The notes under the pieces are model-generated. The model was not told the origin of the DNA, made no database searches, and was given only the letters and a program-made list of their open reading frames with translations. Below are positions 20,300 to 29,148 of a DNA stretch of 64,000 bases, in pieces (position 1 is the first letter of the stretch; the number at the start of each line of letters is the position of its first letter). Origin of the DNA: Salinicola endophyticus (lineage in GTDB: Bacteria > Pseudomonadota > Gammaproteobacteria > Pseudomonadales > Halomonadaceae); contig NZ_CP159578.1 of NCBI RefSeq assembly GCF_040536835.1, positions 1,240,001 through 1,304,000 of the forward strand, written 5' to 3'. Made by a program: the position numbers and the translations under genes.

Positions 20300-20484
20300 A
20301 GGTGATTGGAGCGTGTGGCCGAGGATGTCATGATCGGCAACGCCGGCCCGTCGCGAAGGTGACGCGTGGCCACTGGCATGTCAGATAGCGTCCGGGCCAG
20401 GTCGGGTCCGGAAGAATCGCGCGCCGGCGTCGGGCGCGCGCTGGGTATCGTCCACGCATCACGTCAGCGGGAGAGTTTTACCCC

Positions 20485-21414
20485 ATGGATACCATTCGTC
20501 TCGCCATCGTCGGGTACGGCAAGATCGCCCGCGATCAGCATCACCCCGCCATCGACGCCAACCCCGCCTATCGGCTGAGTGCGGTCGCCAGCCGCAACGC
20601 CGCCGTGCCCGGGGTCGCGCATTTCGAGACGCTGGAGGCGCTGCTCAAGGAGGGGCCGACGGTCGACGCCGTCGCTCTCTGTACCCCGGCCGGCGTGCGC
20701 ACCGCCCAGGCGCGGCTGGCGATGTCCCACGGCAAGCATGTGATGCTCGAGAAGCCGCCGGGAGCGACCCTGGCCGAGATCGAGACGCTGCGCGAAGACG
20801 CCGCACGCAGCGGCGTCACCCTGTTCGCCAGCTGGCACTCGCGCCACGCTCACTGTGTCGCCCCGGCGCGGCGCTGGCTGTCGACGCGCAAGATCCAGCG
20901 GGTCGATATCGAGTGGAAGGAGGACGTGCGCGAGTGGCATCCCGGGCAGGCGTGGATCTGGCAACCGGGCGGCATGGGCGTGTTCGACCCCGGCATCAAT
21001 GCGCTGTCGATCGCCACCGCCATTCTGCCGCGGCCGTTCCATCTGATCGATGCCCAACTGCAGGTGCCGGGCAACTGCCAGACCCCCATCGCCGCCTCGC
21101 TCGATTTCGTCGACGGGCTCAAGGTGCCGATTCACGCCGAGTTCGATTTCCGCCAGGTCGGCACGCCGCCGATCTGGGAAATCCACGTCGAGACCGATGA
21201 CGGCCGCCTCACCCTCGAGGCCGGCGGCAGTCGCATGCGGGTCGACGGCGAGCTGCTCGAAGAGGGCCCGGATGCCGAATACGCCGGGCTCTACGAGCGT
21301 TTTGCCGGGCTGATCGGTCGCGGCCAGTCGGATGTCGATGTCAGTCCCTTCCGCCACGTCGCCGATGCCCTGATGCTGGGGTATCGCCATTCGGTCGAGG
21401 ATTTCATCGAGTAG
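20485..21414 (+). CDS. L-arabinose/D-galactose 1-dehydrogenase-like oxidoreductase (Gfo/Idh/MocA)
   Basis: This 309-residue NAD(P)-dependent dehydrogenase has the N-terminal Rossmann fold (IVGYGKIARDQHHPAID), the conserved EKPPGATL motif and the C-terminal segment WKEDVREWHPGQAWIWQPGG with FDPGINALS. These segments and the exact length match the Azospirillum L-arabinose 1-dehydrogenase / Pseudomonas D-galactose dehydrogenase group, which starts the non-phosphorylative pathway by oxidising aldoses to lactones. No lactonase, dehydratase or sugar transporter lies beside it, so the substrate remains open. AGCGGGAGAG precedes the ATG by about 10 bases. A strong terminator follows. Confidence 0.88.
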   Translation: MDTIRLAIVGYGKIARDQHHPAIDANPAYRLSAVASRNAAVPGVAHFETLEALLKEGPTVDAVALCTPAGVRTAQARLAMSHGKHVMLEKPPGATLAEIETLREDAARSGVTLFASWHSRHAHCVAPARRWLSTRKIQRVDIEWKEDVREWHPGQAWIWQPGGMGVFDPGINALSIATAILPRPFHLIDAQLQVPGNCQTPIAASLDFVDGLKVPIHAEFDFRQVGTPPIWEIHVETDDGRLTLEAGGSRMRVDGELLEEGPDAEYAGLYERFAGLIGRGQSDVDVSPFRHVADALMLGYRHSVEDFIE

Positions 21415-21460
21415 CTCGCCCGGCGGGGCGGCGACAGCCTGTCGCCGGACGCAAGACGAT

Positions 21461-21502
21461 AACGCCCCCTGCGGCCAGGCCGCAGGGGGTGTTTTGCTTT
21501 TT
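21461..21502. terminator. strong terminator between convergent genes
   Basis: Arms CCCCCTGCGGC / GCCGCAGGGGG with a 3-base loop are followed by GTTTTGCTTTTTG. It ends the sugar dehydrogenase transcript and could also serve the convergent TRAP operon. Confidence 0.9.
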
Positions 21503-21536
21503 GCGGGTGAGCCGCTTTCTGAGCCCGTGGAGGCGC

Positions 21537-22838
21537 TCAGCGATTCATTGCCTGGGGCAGATAGAGCACGATCTCCGGGAACAGCCGCAGCAGCAGAATC
21601 GCCAGCAGCATCAGCAGGAAGAACGGCAGCGTCGCCTTGGCGATAGTGAAGATGTTCTTGCCGGTCAGCCCCTGGATCACGAACAGATTGAAGCCCACCG
21701 GCGGCGTGATCTGCGAGATCTCCACCACGATCACCAGATAGATGCCGAACCAGATCGGGTCGATGCCGGCGGCATTGATCAGCGGCATGATGATCGCGGT
21801 CACCAGCAGGATCAGCGAGATACCGTCGAGAAAGCAGCCCAGCACCAGCAGGAACAGCGTCAGCACCACCAGCAGCAGGTTGGGCGAGAGCCCCATGTCG
21901 GCGATAGCGGTGGCCAGCTGGGTCGGCAGCTGGGTGAAGCTCATCGCCGAAGAGAGGAACGAGGCCCCGGCGATAATGAAGGCGATCATGCACGAGGTGC
22001 GCAGCCCGGCGAACATCGAGTCGAGGAAAATTCGCCGGTCGAAGTGGCCGTTGAGCCGCGCGATCAGCATCGACAGCACCACGCCCACCGCCGCGGCCTC
22101 GGTGGGCGAGGCGACGCCGCCGTAGATGCTGCCGAGAATACCGCCGATCAGCGCCAGCAATGGCAGCAGGCGCCAGCTGTTGCGCAGCTTCTCGCCCAGC
22201 GGCATCGATGGCTCGGCGTGACCGGCACCGCCGCGGCGGCCGGCACTGAGCGACCACACCACCAGGTAGAGCATGAACAGTGCCAGCAGCAGTAACCCCG
22301 GGCCGATACCGGCCATGAACAGCCGCGAGATCGACTGCTCGGTGACCACGCCGTAGACGATCATCATGATCGAGGGCGGGATCAGCAGGCCCAGCGTCGA
22401 GGCGCTGGCGAGCGTGCCCACCGCCAGCGTGTCGCTGTAGCCGCGGCGCTCGAGCTCCGGCAGGGTCATCTTGCCGACGGTGGCGCAGGTCGCGGCGGAG
22501 GAGCCGCACACCGCGGCGAACAGGCCGCTGCCGATGATATTGGCGTGCAAGAGCCGGCCCGGTAGCCGGTTGAGCCAGGGCGACAGCGCGCGGAACATAT
22601 TGTCGGCGAGCCCCGAGCGGAACAGGATCTCGCCCATCCATACGAACATCGGCAGCGCGGTCAGGTCCCAGCCGTAGCTGGCGCCCCAGAAATCCGAAGC
22701 GAGAATCGGCCCGACCTCGAAGCTGGAGAAGCCGGTCAGTGCCAGCCAGCCGGTACCGAGCAGGGCGAAGGCGATCCAGACGCCGCCGCCGAGCAGCAGC
22801 GCCAGGGTGAACAGCGTAGCGAGGCTGAGCGTCAGCAT
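21537..22838 (-). CDS. TRAP transporter, large permease subunit (DctM)
   Basis: This 433-residue integral membrane protein has about 12 hydrophobic segments and typical DctM signatures (GSGLFAAVCGSSAATCATVGKMTLPELERRGY and SPTEAAAVGVVLSMLIA). It is the ion-coupled channel of a tripartite ATP-independent periplasmic transporter. It follows the small permease by 59 bases and is last in the order P-Q-M. The substrate is set by the binding protein; context suggests 5-oxoproline. Confidence 0.95.
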   Translation of the reverse strand: MLTLSLATLFTLALLLGGGVWIAFALLGTGWLALTGFSSFEVGPILASDFWGASYGWDLTALPMFVWMGEILFRSGLADNMFRALSPWLNRLPGRLLHANIIGSGLFAAVCGSSAATCATVGKMTLPELERRGYSDTLAVGTLASASTLGLLIPPSIMMIVYGVVTEQSISRLFMAGIGPGLLLLALFMLYLVVWSLSAGRRGGAGHAEPSMPLGEKLRNSWRLLPLLALIGGILGSIYGGVASPTEAAAVGVVLSMLIARLNGHFDRRIFLDSMFAGLRTSCMIAFIIAGASFLSSAMSFTQLPTQLATAIADMGLSPNLLLVVLTLFLLVLGCFLDGISLILLVTAIIMPLINAAGIDPIWFGIYLVIVVEISQITPPVGFNLFVIQGLTGKNIFTIAKATLPFFLLMLLAILLLRLFPEIVLYLPQAMNR

Positions 22839-22897
22839 GCGAGGCCCTCGGAGTCAGCGAACGAAGCGGTGTCGGGAGTCAGCAATGGCATCGTGTG

Positions 22898-23458
22898 TCA
22901 CTCCCCGCCGTGGGCGTCGTCGCCCGGCGCCACATAGGCCCTCGGGGCGGTGATGGCCTGACCCAGGGTCGCCAGCAGCGCTTCGGCCAGCGCCAGGCAC
23001 AGCAGCACGATGCCGCTCACCAGCACGCTCTGCGGAATCCACAGCGGGATCGCCATCAGCCCCGAGGAGACATCGCCATAGTCGAGGCTCTCCTGGACCA
23101 GGCCGATCAGTTGCCACACCAGCAGGCCGCTCAGCGCCAGCGAGATAGCCAGGCAGGCCGCCTCGAACCACACCCGCAGCGCTGGCGGCAGGCGTCCGAT
23201 CAGCAGGGTGACGCGAATGTGCGCGTGGTGGGTGAAGGTGTAGGCCAGGCTCAGAAAGGTCGCGCCGACCAGCAGATAGGCGGCGATCTCGGAGACGCCG
23301 CTGATCTCCAGGCCCAGGCGGCTGGCACCGACGGCGTTGAGCAGGGCATCCAGGCAGCGCAGCAGCACCTGAATGGTGACCAGGGCACAGATCGAGATCA
23401 TGCAGGCGGCGGCGCCCCAGGCGCCGAGGCGGTAGAGCGGATCGAGTCGGAACGTCAT
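22898..23458 (-). CDS. TRAP transporter, small permease subunit (DctQ)
   Basis: This 186-residue protein has four predicted transmembrane segments with the DctQ-type layout (ISEIAAYLLVGATFLSLAYTFTHHAHIRV). It partners the large permease encoded just downstream and the binding protein encoded just upstream. The C-terminal tail after the last helix is short and charged. Confidence 0.92.
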   Translation of the reverse strand: MTFRLDPLYRLGAWGAAACMISICALVTIQVLLRCLDALLNAVGASRLGLEISGVSEIAAYLLVGATFLSLAYTFTHHAHIRVTLLIGRLPPALRVWFEAACLAISLALSGLLVWQLIGLVQESLDYGDVSSGLMAIPLWIPQSVLVSGIVLLCLALAEALLATLGQAITAPRAYVAPGDDAHGGE

Positions 23459-23549
23459 CGCGCTAGCTCACGGATTGGCGGTAGGGAACGAGGGCCCAAC
23501 GGCGGAGGGGCCCGGCAAGGACCGCCGCGCGGGCGGCCCTGTGGGAGGC

Positions 23550-24548
23550 TTACTGGGACTGCTGGGCCTGGCGCTCGCGGTAGCGTGCCACCAGCTCCTT
23601 GGCCTGATCGCCGGCGCGGGCCTGCCAATCGTCGAACAGCTGCTGACCGGCGGCCTTGAGCTCCTGCTGGAGCTTGTCACTGGGCTGGCTGATGGTGATG
23701 CCGTGGGACTCCAGCGCCTTGGCGCTCTTGGCGGCATCGGCCTTGCTCATCATCCAGCCGCGCTGCTCGGCCTTGGCGGCGGCGTCGAGCACGGCCTGGC
23801 GGGTGTCCGCGTCGAGACGGTCGAAGGCGCGCTTGTTGACGAACACGATGTTCTTGGGCAGCCACAGCTTGGCGTCGTTGTAGTTCGAGACGTAGTCCCA
23901 CGCCGACATCGAGTTGCCGGTGGAGACAGAGGTGATCATGGCGTCGACCCGGCCGGTGCTGAAGGCGGTGGGGATGTCCGCCTCTTCGGTCTGGGTGGGG
24001 ATGCCGCCCAGGTTCTCGACGAAGCGCTGGGTGTTGATGTTGGGCGCGCGCACGCGCAGGCCCTGGAACTGCGAGGCGTCGGTCAGGGTGAAGTCGGTAT
24101 AGATCCCCTGAGCCGGCCACGGCACCGCGTAGAGCGGCATCAGCCCCTCCTTGGCGAACAGCTCGGTGATGATCGGCTTGGACGCCTGCCACAGATCGAA
24201 GGCGTCCTGATAGCTGGTGGCGAGACCGGGCAGGGTATCGACCTCGTAGATCGGTGACTCGTTGGAGAGAATCGAAAGGAACACCTCACCTGCCTGTACC
24301 GTGCCGCGGCGCACCGACGGCTTGATCTCGGCATGGCTGATCAGCGAGCCGCCACTGTGGACATTGATGGTCAGCTTGCCGTCGGTGGCCGCGGCGACAT
24401 CCTCGGCGAACGCCTTGGTGTTCTGGGTATGGAAGCTGGCATCGCCGTAAGGCGTGGCGAGGTTCCACTGCTCGGCGAAGGCCGGCGTCGACAGGCTCAG
24501 GGCGCCGGCGGTGGCCAGCATGCAGAGGGAAAAGACGCGATTGGGCAT
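23550..24548 (-). CDS. TRAP transporter, solute-binding protein (DctP)
   Basis: This 332-residue periplasmic protein has a signal peptide ending near STPAFA-E and the DctP fold. The substrate-carboxylate arginine of the family is in GLRVRAPN (about residue 178). A conserved FSTGRVDAMITS segment follows. It binds an organic acid. The neighbouring LysR and pxpABC genes suggest 5-oxoproline (pyroglutamate), a ligand known for some Bordetella DctP proteins; this is inference. It is the first gene of the TRAP operon and lies 75 bases after the LysR gene on the same strand. Confidence 0.93.
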   Translation of the reverse strand: MPNRVFSLCMLATAGALSLSTPAFAEQWNLATPYGDASFHTQNTKAFAEDVAAATDGKLTINVHSGGSLISHAEIKPSVRRGTVQAGEVFLSILSNESPIYEVDTLPGLATSYQDAFDLWQASKPIITELFAKEGLMPLYAVPWPAQGIYTDFTLTDASQFQGLRVRAPNINTQRFVENLGGIPTQTEEADIPTAFSTGRVDAMITSVSTGNSMSAWDYVSNYNDAKLWLPKNIVFVNKRAFDRLDADTRQAVLDAAAKAEQRGWMMSKADAAKSAKALESHGITISQPSDKLQQELKAAGQQLFDDWQARAGDQAKELVARYRERQAQQSQ

Positions 24549-24623
24549 GGTGCAGTCCTGATTATTATTGAATGAACGACATCAGAATCATTCTTCAAGC
24601 AGGCTGCCGATGGCGTCAAATCG

Positions 24624-25586
24624 TTAATTCTTATCCGCAGTATCGGTCCAGACTTTCACTCCAGGCAGCGGCGCCTCGGGTTGCTCGGTGTCCGCCCGGA
24701 AGTAGTCGGCGGCGCAGGCCTGGGCCAGCTGCGATACCCGGCGGCAGAAGCTGGGGTAGTTGCTGGTGCGCCAGATGGCGTCGTAGTACATCGCCGGCAG
24801 CGGGCTCGGCAGGGCCAGCCGCAGCAGTTCGCCACGCGCGCAGGCATCGGCCACGGTGGCGACCGGCAGCGAGCCGATGCCGACACCGTCGACGCTCATG
24901 CGCACGATGGTCATCAGCGTGGTCGAGCAGTGGATCTTGGGGTCCTCGAGGCCCTGCTCGGCGAGATAGGTCACCAGCTCGCCGTAGGGGCGGGCGAGCT
25001 TGCTGAACGAGACGAAAGGAAAGCGCGACAGCGCCGCGTTGCCACCGCCCTCCAGCGCGGCGCGGTGCTGCGGCGCCACGAACAGGCCCATCTCGTAGGT
25101 CGCCAGCGGCAGCTGCTCCACCGCCAGATTGGGCGCCACGCCGTCCATGGCGAAGATCATGTCGAGATCGTTGTCGGCCAGGCGCTGCTGCAGGAACGGC
25201 GAGATGTCCACGGTCAGCTCGATGGTCAACTGCGGGTGGCGCTCCGCCAGGCGGTTGAGGAAGGTGTTGAACCAGCTGTGAGCGATGGTCTCGATCACCC
25301 CCAGGCGCAGCGTGCCGGAGAAGTCTTCCTGGTTCTGGAACAGGCGCAGCGCCTCCTCGCGGCTCTCAAGCAGACGCTCGGCATGGGCGTAGAACTCGCG
25401 CCCGCGCAGGGTCGGCTGCACCGGCCGCGCCGAGCGGTCGAGCAGCGACTCGCCCACCGAGGCCTCCAGCCGCGTGATGCGGTCGGAGATGGAGGGTTGG
25501 GTCAGATGCAGGCGCGTGGCGACCTTGCGAAAGGAGCCCAGTCTGACCACCCAGACGAAGGCTTCCAGCTCCTTGAAATCGAACAT
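24624..25586 (-). CDS. LysR-family regulator between TRAP and pxp genes
   Basis: This LysR protein of about 320 residues starts MFDFKELEAFVWVV, with the helix-turn-helix FRKVATRLHLTQPSISDRI. The start at 25586 fits the family N-terminus; the frame is open 30 codons upstream without support. It is divergent from pxpABC across 292 bp and is followed on its own strand by the TRAP genes, so it is placed to control both. The effector would then be 5-oxoproline, by inference. The C-terminal tail of about 20 residues is unremarkable. Confidence 0.9.
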   Translation of the reverse strand: MFDFKELEAFVWVVRLGSFRKVATRLHLTQPSISDRITRLEASVGESLLDRSARPVQPTLRGREFYAHAERLLESREEALRLFQNQEDFSGTLRLGVIETIAHSWFNTFLNRLAERHPQLTIELTVDISPFLQQRLADNDLDMIFAMDGVAPNLAVEQLPLATYEMGLFVAPQHRAALEGGGNAALSRFPFVSFSKLARPYGELVTYLAEQGLEDPKIHCSTTLMTIVRMSVDGVGIGSLPVATVADACARGELLRLALPSPLPAMYYDAIWRTSNYPSFCRRVSQLAQACAADYFRADTEQPEAPLPGVKVWTDTADKN

Positions 25587-25796
25587 GCAGGGCCCTCGAA
25601 CAGATGCAAAAGGTGATCGATTCTTGGGCGGCGGGGCGTGGGCGTCAACCGCGAAGGGTATCGCCGCGTCAACCACCCGCTAGGCCCGGGGCATGAAAGG
25701 TTGCGCCGATACTGCGCATCGCGAAAAACGATTGGACCCTGACGTCAGCGCTTTCTTACAGTGCCATCAGGCAGCACCACCAAGCGTGATAACGCA

Positions 25797-25861
25797 AAGT
25801 CATCACAGCAAGCCATAACGACTAGCCATAACAACAAGTCACGACAGCGAGTCATGACGAC
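25797..25861. repeat. 13-bp tandem repeat, five units, in the pxpA leader
   Basis: Units AAGTCATCACAGC, AAGCCATAACGAC, TAGCCATAACAAC, AAGTCACGACAGC and GAGTCATGACGAC run without gaps and end just before the pxpA ribosome-binding site. The core AGCCAT-ACGA resembles units of the 13-bp array at 42678-42755. Confidence 0.85.
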
Positions 25862-25878
25862 AGCCAAGAGGTGATTCG

Positions 25879-26631
25879 ATGCGCGTCCCCCTGCTCAATT
25901 GCGACATGGGCGAGAGCTTCGGCAACTGGTCCCTGGGGCTCGACGAACAGGCGATGCCCTACGTCGACTGTGCCAATATCGCCTGCGGCTTCCACGCCTC
26001 CGACCCGGATGTCATGCGCCGCACGGTGGCGCTGGCGATCGCCCATGACGTGCGCATCGGCGCGCATCCCGGCTATCCCGATCTGGTCGGTTTCGGCCGC
26101 CGCTCGCTGGCCTGCTCGGCGGCTGAGGTTGAGAACCTGATGCTCTATCAGATCGGCGCCTTGGAGGGGCTGTGCCGGGCCGAGGGCGGGCGGGTCAGCT
26201 ACGTCAAGCCGCACGGCGCGCTCTACAACGACATGGCCCGCGACCCCGAGCTGCTGCGCGCGGCGATGCGCGCCATCGTGCGCTACGACCGCGAGCTGCC
26301 ACTGCTGGTGATGTCCACCGCCGACCCCGCCCCGGCACGGGCGCTGGCGCAAGAGATGGGCGTGACGCTGTGGTTCGAGACCTTCGCCGACCGCGCCTAT
26401 GACGCCGATGGCCATCTGGTCTCGCGGCGCCAGCCCGGTGCGGTCCACCATGCGCGTGAGACGATCGTCGCCCAGGCGGTGACCCTGGCCAAGGGCGAGG
26501 CGCTCACCGCCAGCGATGGCAGCGCCCTGACCTTGGCCGCGGATACCCTCTGCGTGCATGGCGACAACGCCGAGTCGGTGGCCGCGGTCAAGGCGATCCG
26601 TGAAGCGTTTCAGGCGCTGGAGGCAGCATGA
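25879..26631 (+). CDS. pxpA: 5-oxoprolinase subunit A (LamB/YcsF family)
   Basis: This 250-residue protein has the LamB/YcsF hallmarks [40 protein letters not shown] and [10 protein letters not shown]. With PxpB and PxpC it forms the ATP-dependent enzyme that opens 5-oxoproline to glutamate. AAGAGGTG precedes the ATG, directly after a 13-bp tandem repeat. It overlaps pxpB by 4 bases, so the three genes form one operon. In the family this set replaces the large eukaryotic-type oxoprolinase. Confidence 0.96.
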   Translation: MRVPLLNCDMGESFGNWSLGLDEQAMPYVDCANIACGFHASDPDVMRRTVALAIAHDVRIGAHPGYPDLVGFGRRSLACSAAEVENLMLYQIGALEGLCRAEGGRVSYVKPHGALYNDMARDPELLRAAMRAIVRYDRELPLLVMSTADPAPARALAQEMGVTLWFETFADRAYDADGHLVSRRQPGAVHHARETIVAQAVTLAKGEALTASDGSALTLAADTLCVHGDNAESVAAVKAIREAFQALEAA

Positions 26632-27341
26632 GCCAGGCACCCACGCCGCGGCTCGAGACCGTCGCCATGGATGCGCTGATGGTGCGTCTGTTCTCGCGCA
26701 TCGACGAAGCCAACATGCCCTGGACCCTGGCCGCCGACAGCGCCCTGCGCGAGCGTTTCGGGACGGCGCTGATCGATCTGGTGCCCTCCTATACCACACT
26801 GCTGATCCACTACGACGTCGCTCGGCTCACCCATGCCGAGGCACGCGAGCTGGCGCTGACGGCCCTCGACGGTCTCGCCCCGGCGGCGGCGAGCACGGCA
26901 CGCGAGCATGTGATTCCGGTGTGGTACGACCCGAGCGTCGGCCCGGAACTCGAGACCATCGCCGCGCGGCTCGACATCTCCCCGCAGGAGGTGGTGCGCC
27001 GCCACTGCGCGCGGGACTACTGCGCCTTCGCCCTGGGCTTCGCGCCGGGCTACGCCTTCATGGGCCTGGTCGAGGAGTCGTTGGCCACGCCGCGGCTCGA
27101 GACGCCGCGCCAGCGCGTGCCGGCGGGCAGCGTCGGCATCGCCGAGCGCCAGACCGCGATCTATCCGATGCGCTCGCCGGGGGGCTGGAACATCCTGGGG
27201 CGTACCGCGGTCAAGCTGTTCGACCGTGAGCGCGAGGAGATCAGCCTGTTCCAACCCGGCGATCGGGTGCGTTTCGAAGCGATCGATCGCGCCACCTTCA
27301 TCGATCAGGGCGGCGACGTCACGCCGATGGAGGAGCGCTGA
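26628..27341 (+). CDS. pxpB: 5-oxoprolinase subunit B (KipI-like)
   Basis: This 237-residue protein belongs to the carboxyltransferase-domain CT_C_D/KipI family. It shows [24 protein letters not shown] and the [27 protein letters not shown] run, which is diagnostic. It pairs with PxpC; in Bacillus the homologue was first named as a kinase inhibitor, but with pxpA next to it the 5-oxoprolinase role is much more likely. Its start overlaps pxpA and its stop touches the pxpC start. Confidence 0.96.
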   Translation: MSQAPTPRLETVAMDALMVRLFSRIDEANMPWTLAADSALRERFGTALIDLVPSYTTLLIHYDVARLTHAEARELALTALDGLAPAAASTAREHVIPVWYDPSVGPELETIAARLDISPQEVVRRHCARDYCAFALGFAPGYAFMGLVEESLATPRLETPRQRVPAGSVGIAERQTAIYPMRSPGGWNILGRTAVKLFDREREEISLFQPGDRVRFEAIDRATFIDQGGDVTPMEER

Positions 27342-28348
27342 TGGCCGGGTCGGACAACACCGCCGATCGGCAGACGAGTGCACAGCCGACGGCCAGGCAG
27401 CAGACAGGAGCGCATATGGCGCGGGAAGCGACGGGCGGTGCGCTGGTGGTGGCCGAAGCCGGCCCCCAGGCGCTGGTGCAGGACCACGGGCGTTTCGGGG
27501 TGCGTCATCTGGGCGTGACCCAGGGCGGCGCGCTCGACTGGGTGTCGCTGGGCTGGGCCAACTGGCTGCTCGGCAATGCACCCGACGCCGCGGGGCTGGA
27601 GATCGCGGTCGGCGGGCTGACGCTGGAGGCAGAGTCGCGGCTGACGCTGGCCCTGGCGGGGGCGGACCTGGGCGTGCGGCTCGACGATACCCCGATCGCG
27701 CCCTACACCGTTTTCGTCATCGAGCCCGGCCAGCGGCTGGTGTTCGAACGGCCCGTCCACGGCTTGCGGGCATATCTGGCACTGCCCGGCGGCATCGCCG
27801 CCGCACCGGTGATGGGCAGCCTCGCTAGCGTGATGCGCGAACAGTTGGGCGGTCTCGACGGCCAGGGCCGGGCGCTGTCCAAGGGGGATCGCCTTGTCGC
27901 CCGCCACGCCGAGTGCCAGTCGCGCCGGCTCGACACGCCGCCGGACCCGGCCGCCGCCGACGTGCCGCTGGCGCTGGTCACCGGTGCGCAGATCGCACAT
28001 TTCGACGGCGCCAGCCTGTTCGAGGCGTTCAATCGGGCTTGGCAAGTCGACAGTCGCGCCGATCGCATGGGGGTGAGACTCACCGGGCCGGTGCTGCGCT
28101 GCCGGCTGGGCGGCATGATCTCGGAGGGCATTCCTCTCGGTGCGGTCCAGGTACCGCCCGACGGGCAGCCGATCGTGCTGCTCAACGACCGCCAGACAGT
28201 GGGCGGCTACCCCCGGCTGGGCGCGCTGTCGCCGCTCGCCTGCGCGCGTCTGGCCCAGTGCCAGCCGGGGGAGAGCGTACACTTTGCGGCGGTCACGCCG
28301 CAGCGGGCGCGACGCGACTATCTGGCCCAGCTCGCCCGCTGGCAGTGA
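27341..28348 (+). CDS. pxpC: 5-oxoprolinase subunit C (KipA-like)
   Basis: This 335-residue protein belongs to the CT_A_B/KipA family. Hallmarks are VQDHGRFGVRHLGVTQGGALDW, YLALPGGI and the late segment ISEGIPLGAVQVPPDGQPIVLLNDRQTVGGYP. The ATG at 27341 shares a base with the pxpB stop. A second ATG at 27416, preceded by AGGAG, would remove 25 poorly conserved residues and could be the real start. The stop codon lies in the first unit of a 17-bp tandem repeat, and a perfect palindrome follows. Confidence 0.95.
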   Translation: MAGSDNTADRQTSAQPTARQQTGAHMAREATGGALVVAEAGPQALVQDHGRFGVRHLGVTQGGALDWVSLGWANWLLGNAPDAAGLEIAVGGLTLEAESRLTLALAGADLGVRLDDTPIAPYTVFVIEPGQRLVFERPVHGLRAYLALPGGIAAAPVMGSLASVMREQLGGLDGQGRALSKGDRLVARHAECQSRRLDTPPDPAAADVPLALVTGAQIAHFDGASLFEAFNRAWQVDSRADRMGVRLTGPVLRCRLGGMISEGIPLGAVQVPPDGQPIVLLNDRQTVGGYPRLGALSPLACARLAQCQPGESVHFAAVTPQRARRDYLAQLARWQ

Positions 28349-28391
28349 TCCTTCGCGGGCAGTGATTTGTCGCGAGCAGTGATCCTCAGCA
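28341..28391. repeat. 17-bp tandem repeat, three units, across the pxpC stop codon
   Basis: Units GGCAGTGATCCTTCGCG, GGCAGTGATTTGTCGCG and AGCAGTGATCCTCAGCA. The pxpC TGA is inside the first unit, so every unit carries the same CAGTGA. Confidence 0.88.
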
Positions 28392-28398
28392 AGCGACA

Positions 28399-28422
28399 GT
28401 GCGCCGGCCATGGCCGGCGCAC
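28399..28422. terminator. 24-bp perfect palindrome between convergent genes
   Basis: GTGCGCCGGCCA / TGGCCGGCGCAC is fully self-complementary, with further pairing ACA...TGT outside. It lies between the ends of pxpC and the convergent DUF4174 gene. There is no T run, so terminator is the likeliest but not the only reading. Confidence 0.55.
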
Positions 28423-28434
28423 CGCTGTCAGGCA

Positions 28435-28887
28435 TCAGCCGTTCGCGCGGCGCATCGGCATGCGATCGATGGTGTCGTAGATCTGCTGTAGATCGACCTC
28501 GCCCCGCAGCTCCACTTTCTTGCCGCCATCCTTGCCCACCAGAATGGTGGTCACGCCCCGGTTCGGGTCGACCCCGAGCGCCTCGATCAGCGCCCGGGTC
28601 TCATAGGGCGTCATCGCCACGCCGTGGCGCGTGCCCTGATTACCCTCCACCGTGTAGAGCAGCATCTCGCGCTCGTCGAACTGTGCCTGACTCGCCGCCA
28701 GCTGGCGGCGCAGGTCGCGGTAGGCGGGCGCCTGGGCATCGGGGGTGACCACGATCAGCGGCCGAAACTGCCAGCGGTCGGTGATCAGCGGGTTGGCCGG
28801 GTCGGCGCCTTGTGCGTTCTGCGCCTGTGCGTTGCCGATGAGCGTGGCCGCGGCCAGCGCGAGGGTAGCGATCTTCCAGACTTTCAT
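28435..28887 (-). CDS. secreted DUF4174-domain protein
   Basis: This 150-residue protein has a signal peptide (cleavage near GNAQA-Q) and a thioredoxin-like DUF4174 domain: WQFRPLIVVTPDAQAPAYRDLRRQL, then REMLLYTVEG, and near the end GVTTILVGKDGGKKVELRGEVD. No CxxC pair is present, so redox activity is unlikely. The family is common and uncharacterised in proteobacteria. It is divergent from the RpiR-type regulator gene. GGAGAGATATCGCC precedes the ATG. Confidence 0.82.
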   Translation of the reverse strand: MKVWKIATLALAAATLIGNAQAQNAQGADPANPLITDRWQFRPLIVVTPDAQAPAYRDLRRQLAASQAQFDEREMLLYTVEGNQGTRHGVAMTPYETRALIEALGVDPNRGVTTILVGKDGGKKVELRGEVDLQQIYDTIDRMPMRRANG

Positions 28888-29084
28888 GGCGATATCTCTC
28901 CTGGGTGAGCCGTCGCGTTCACCCGCGGGCTCGAGACTCGATCAAGGTCGGGTGGCGCGAATCACCGACCTGGACCATGAGTGTGTAGAGCCCGGGCGCG
29001 TAACTGCGATCCAACGATGGCGTGCTGTGATACAGCCTAGCTTGTCTACATCACGGCGGGGAGCGCTCAGCGTCGAGGATGTTC

Positions 29085-29100
29085 TGCAAATAAATTTGCA
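29085..29100. promoter_or_regulatory. palindrome TGCAAA-TAAA-TTTGCA, candidate operator
   Basis: Perfect 6-bp arms in an AT-rich patch, about 50 bases before the RpiR-type regulator gene. The position suits autoregulation by that protein. Confidence 0.45.
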
Positions 29101-29148
29101 AAAATGGAAATTAACGGTTAGCGTCACTTCATCACAGGGAGGACGGTC

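Noticed and set aside
20464..22641. 725-codon open frame on the minus strand
   Set aside because: It is antisense to the sugar dehydrogenase and out of frame with the TRAP permease, has biased Arg/Ala/Gly composition and no start signal: a GC-rich shadow.
24568..24595. GAATGA-N12-TCATTC dyad between the LysR gene and the DctP gene
   Set aside because: Short arms in an AT-rich gap; could be chance, and no second copy near pxpA was seen.
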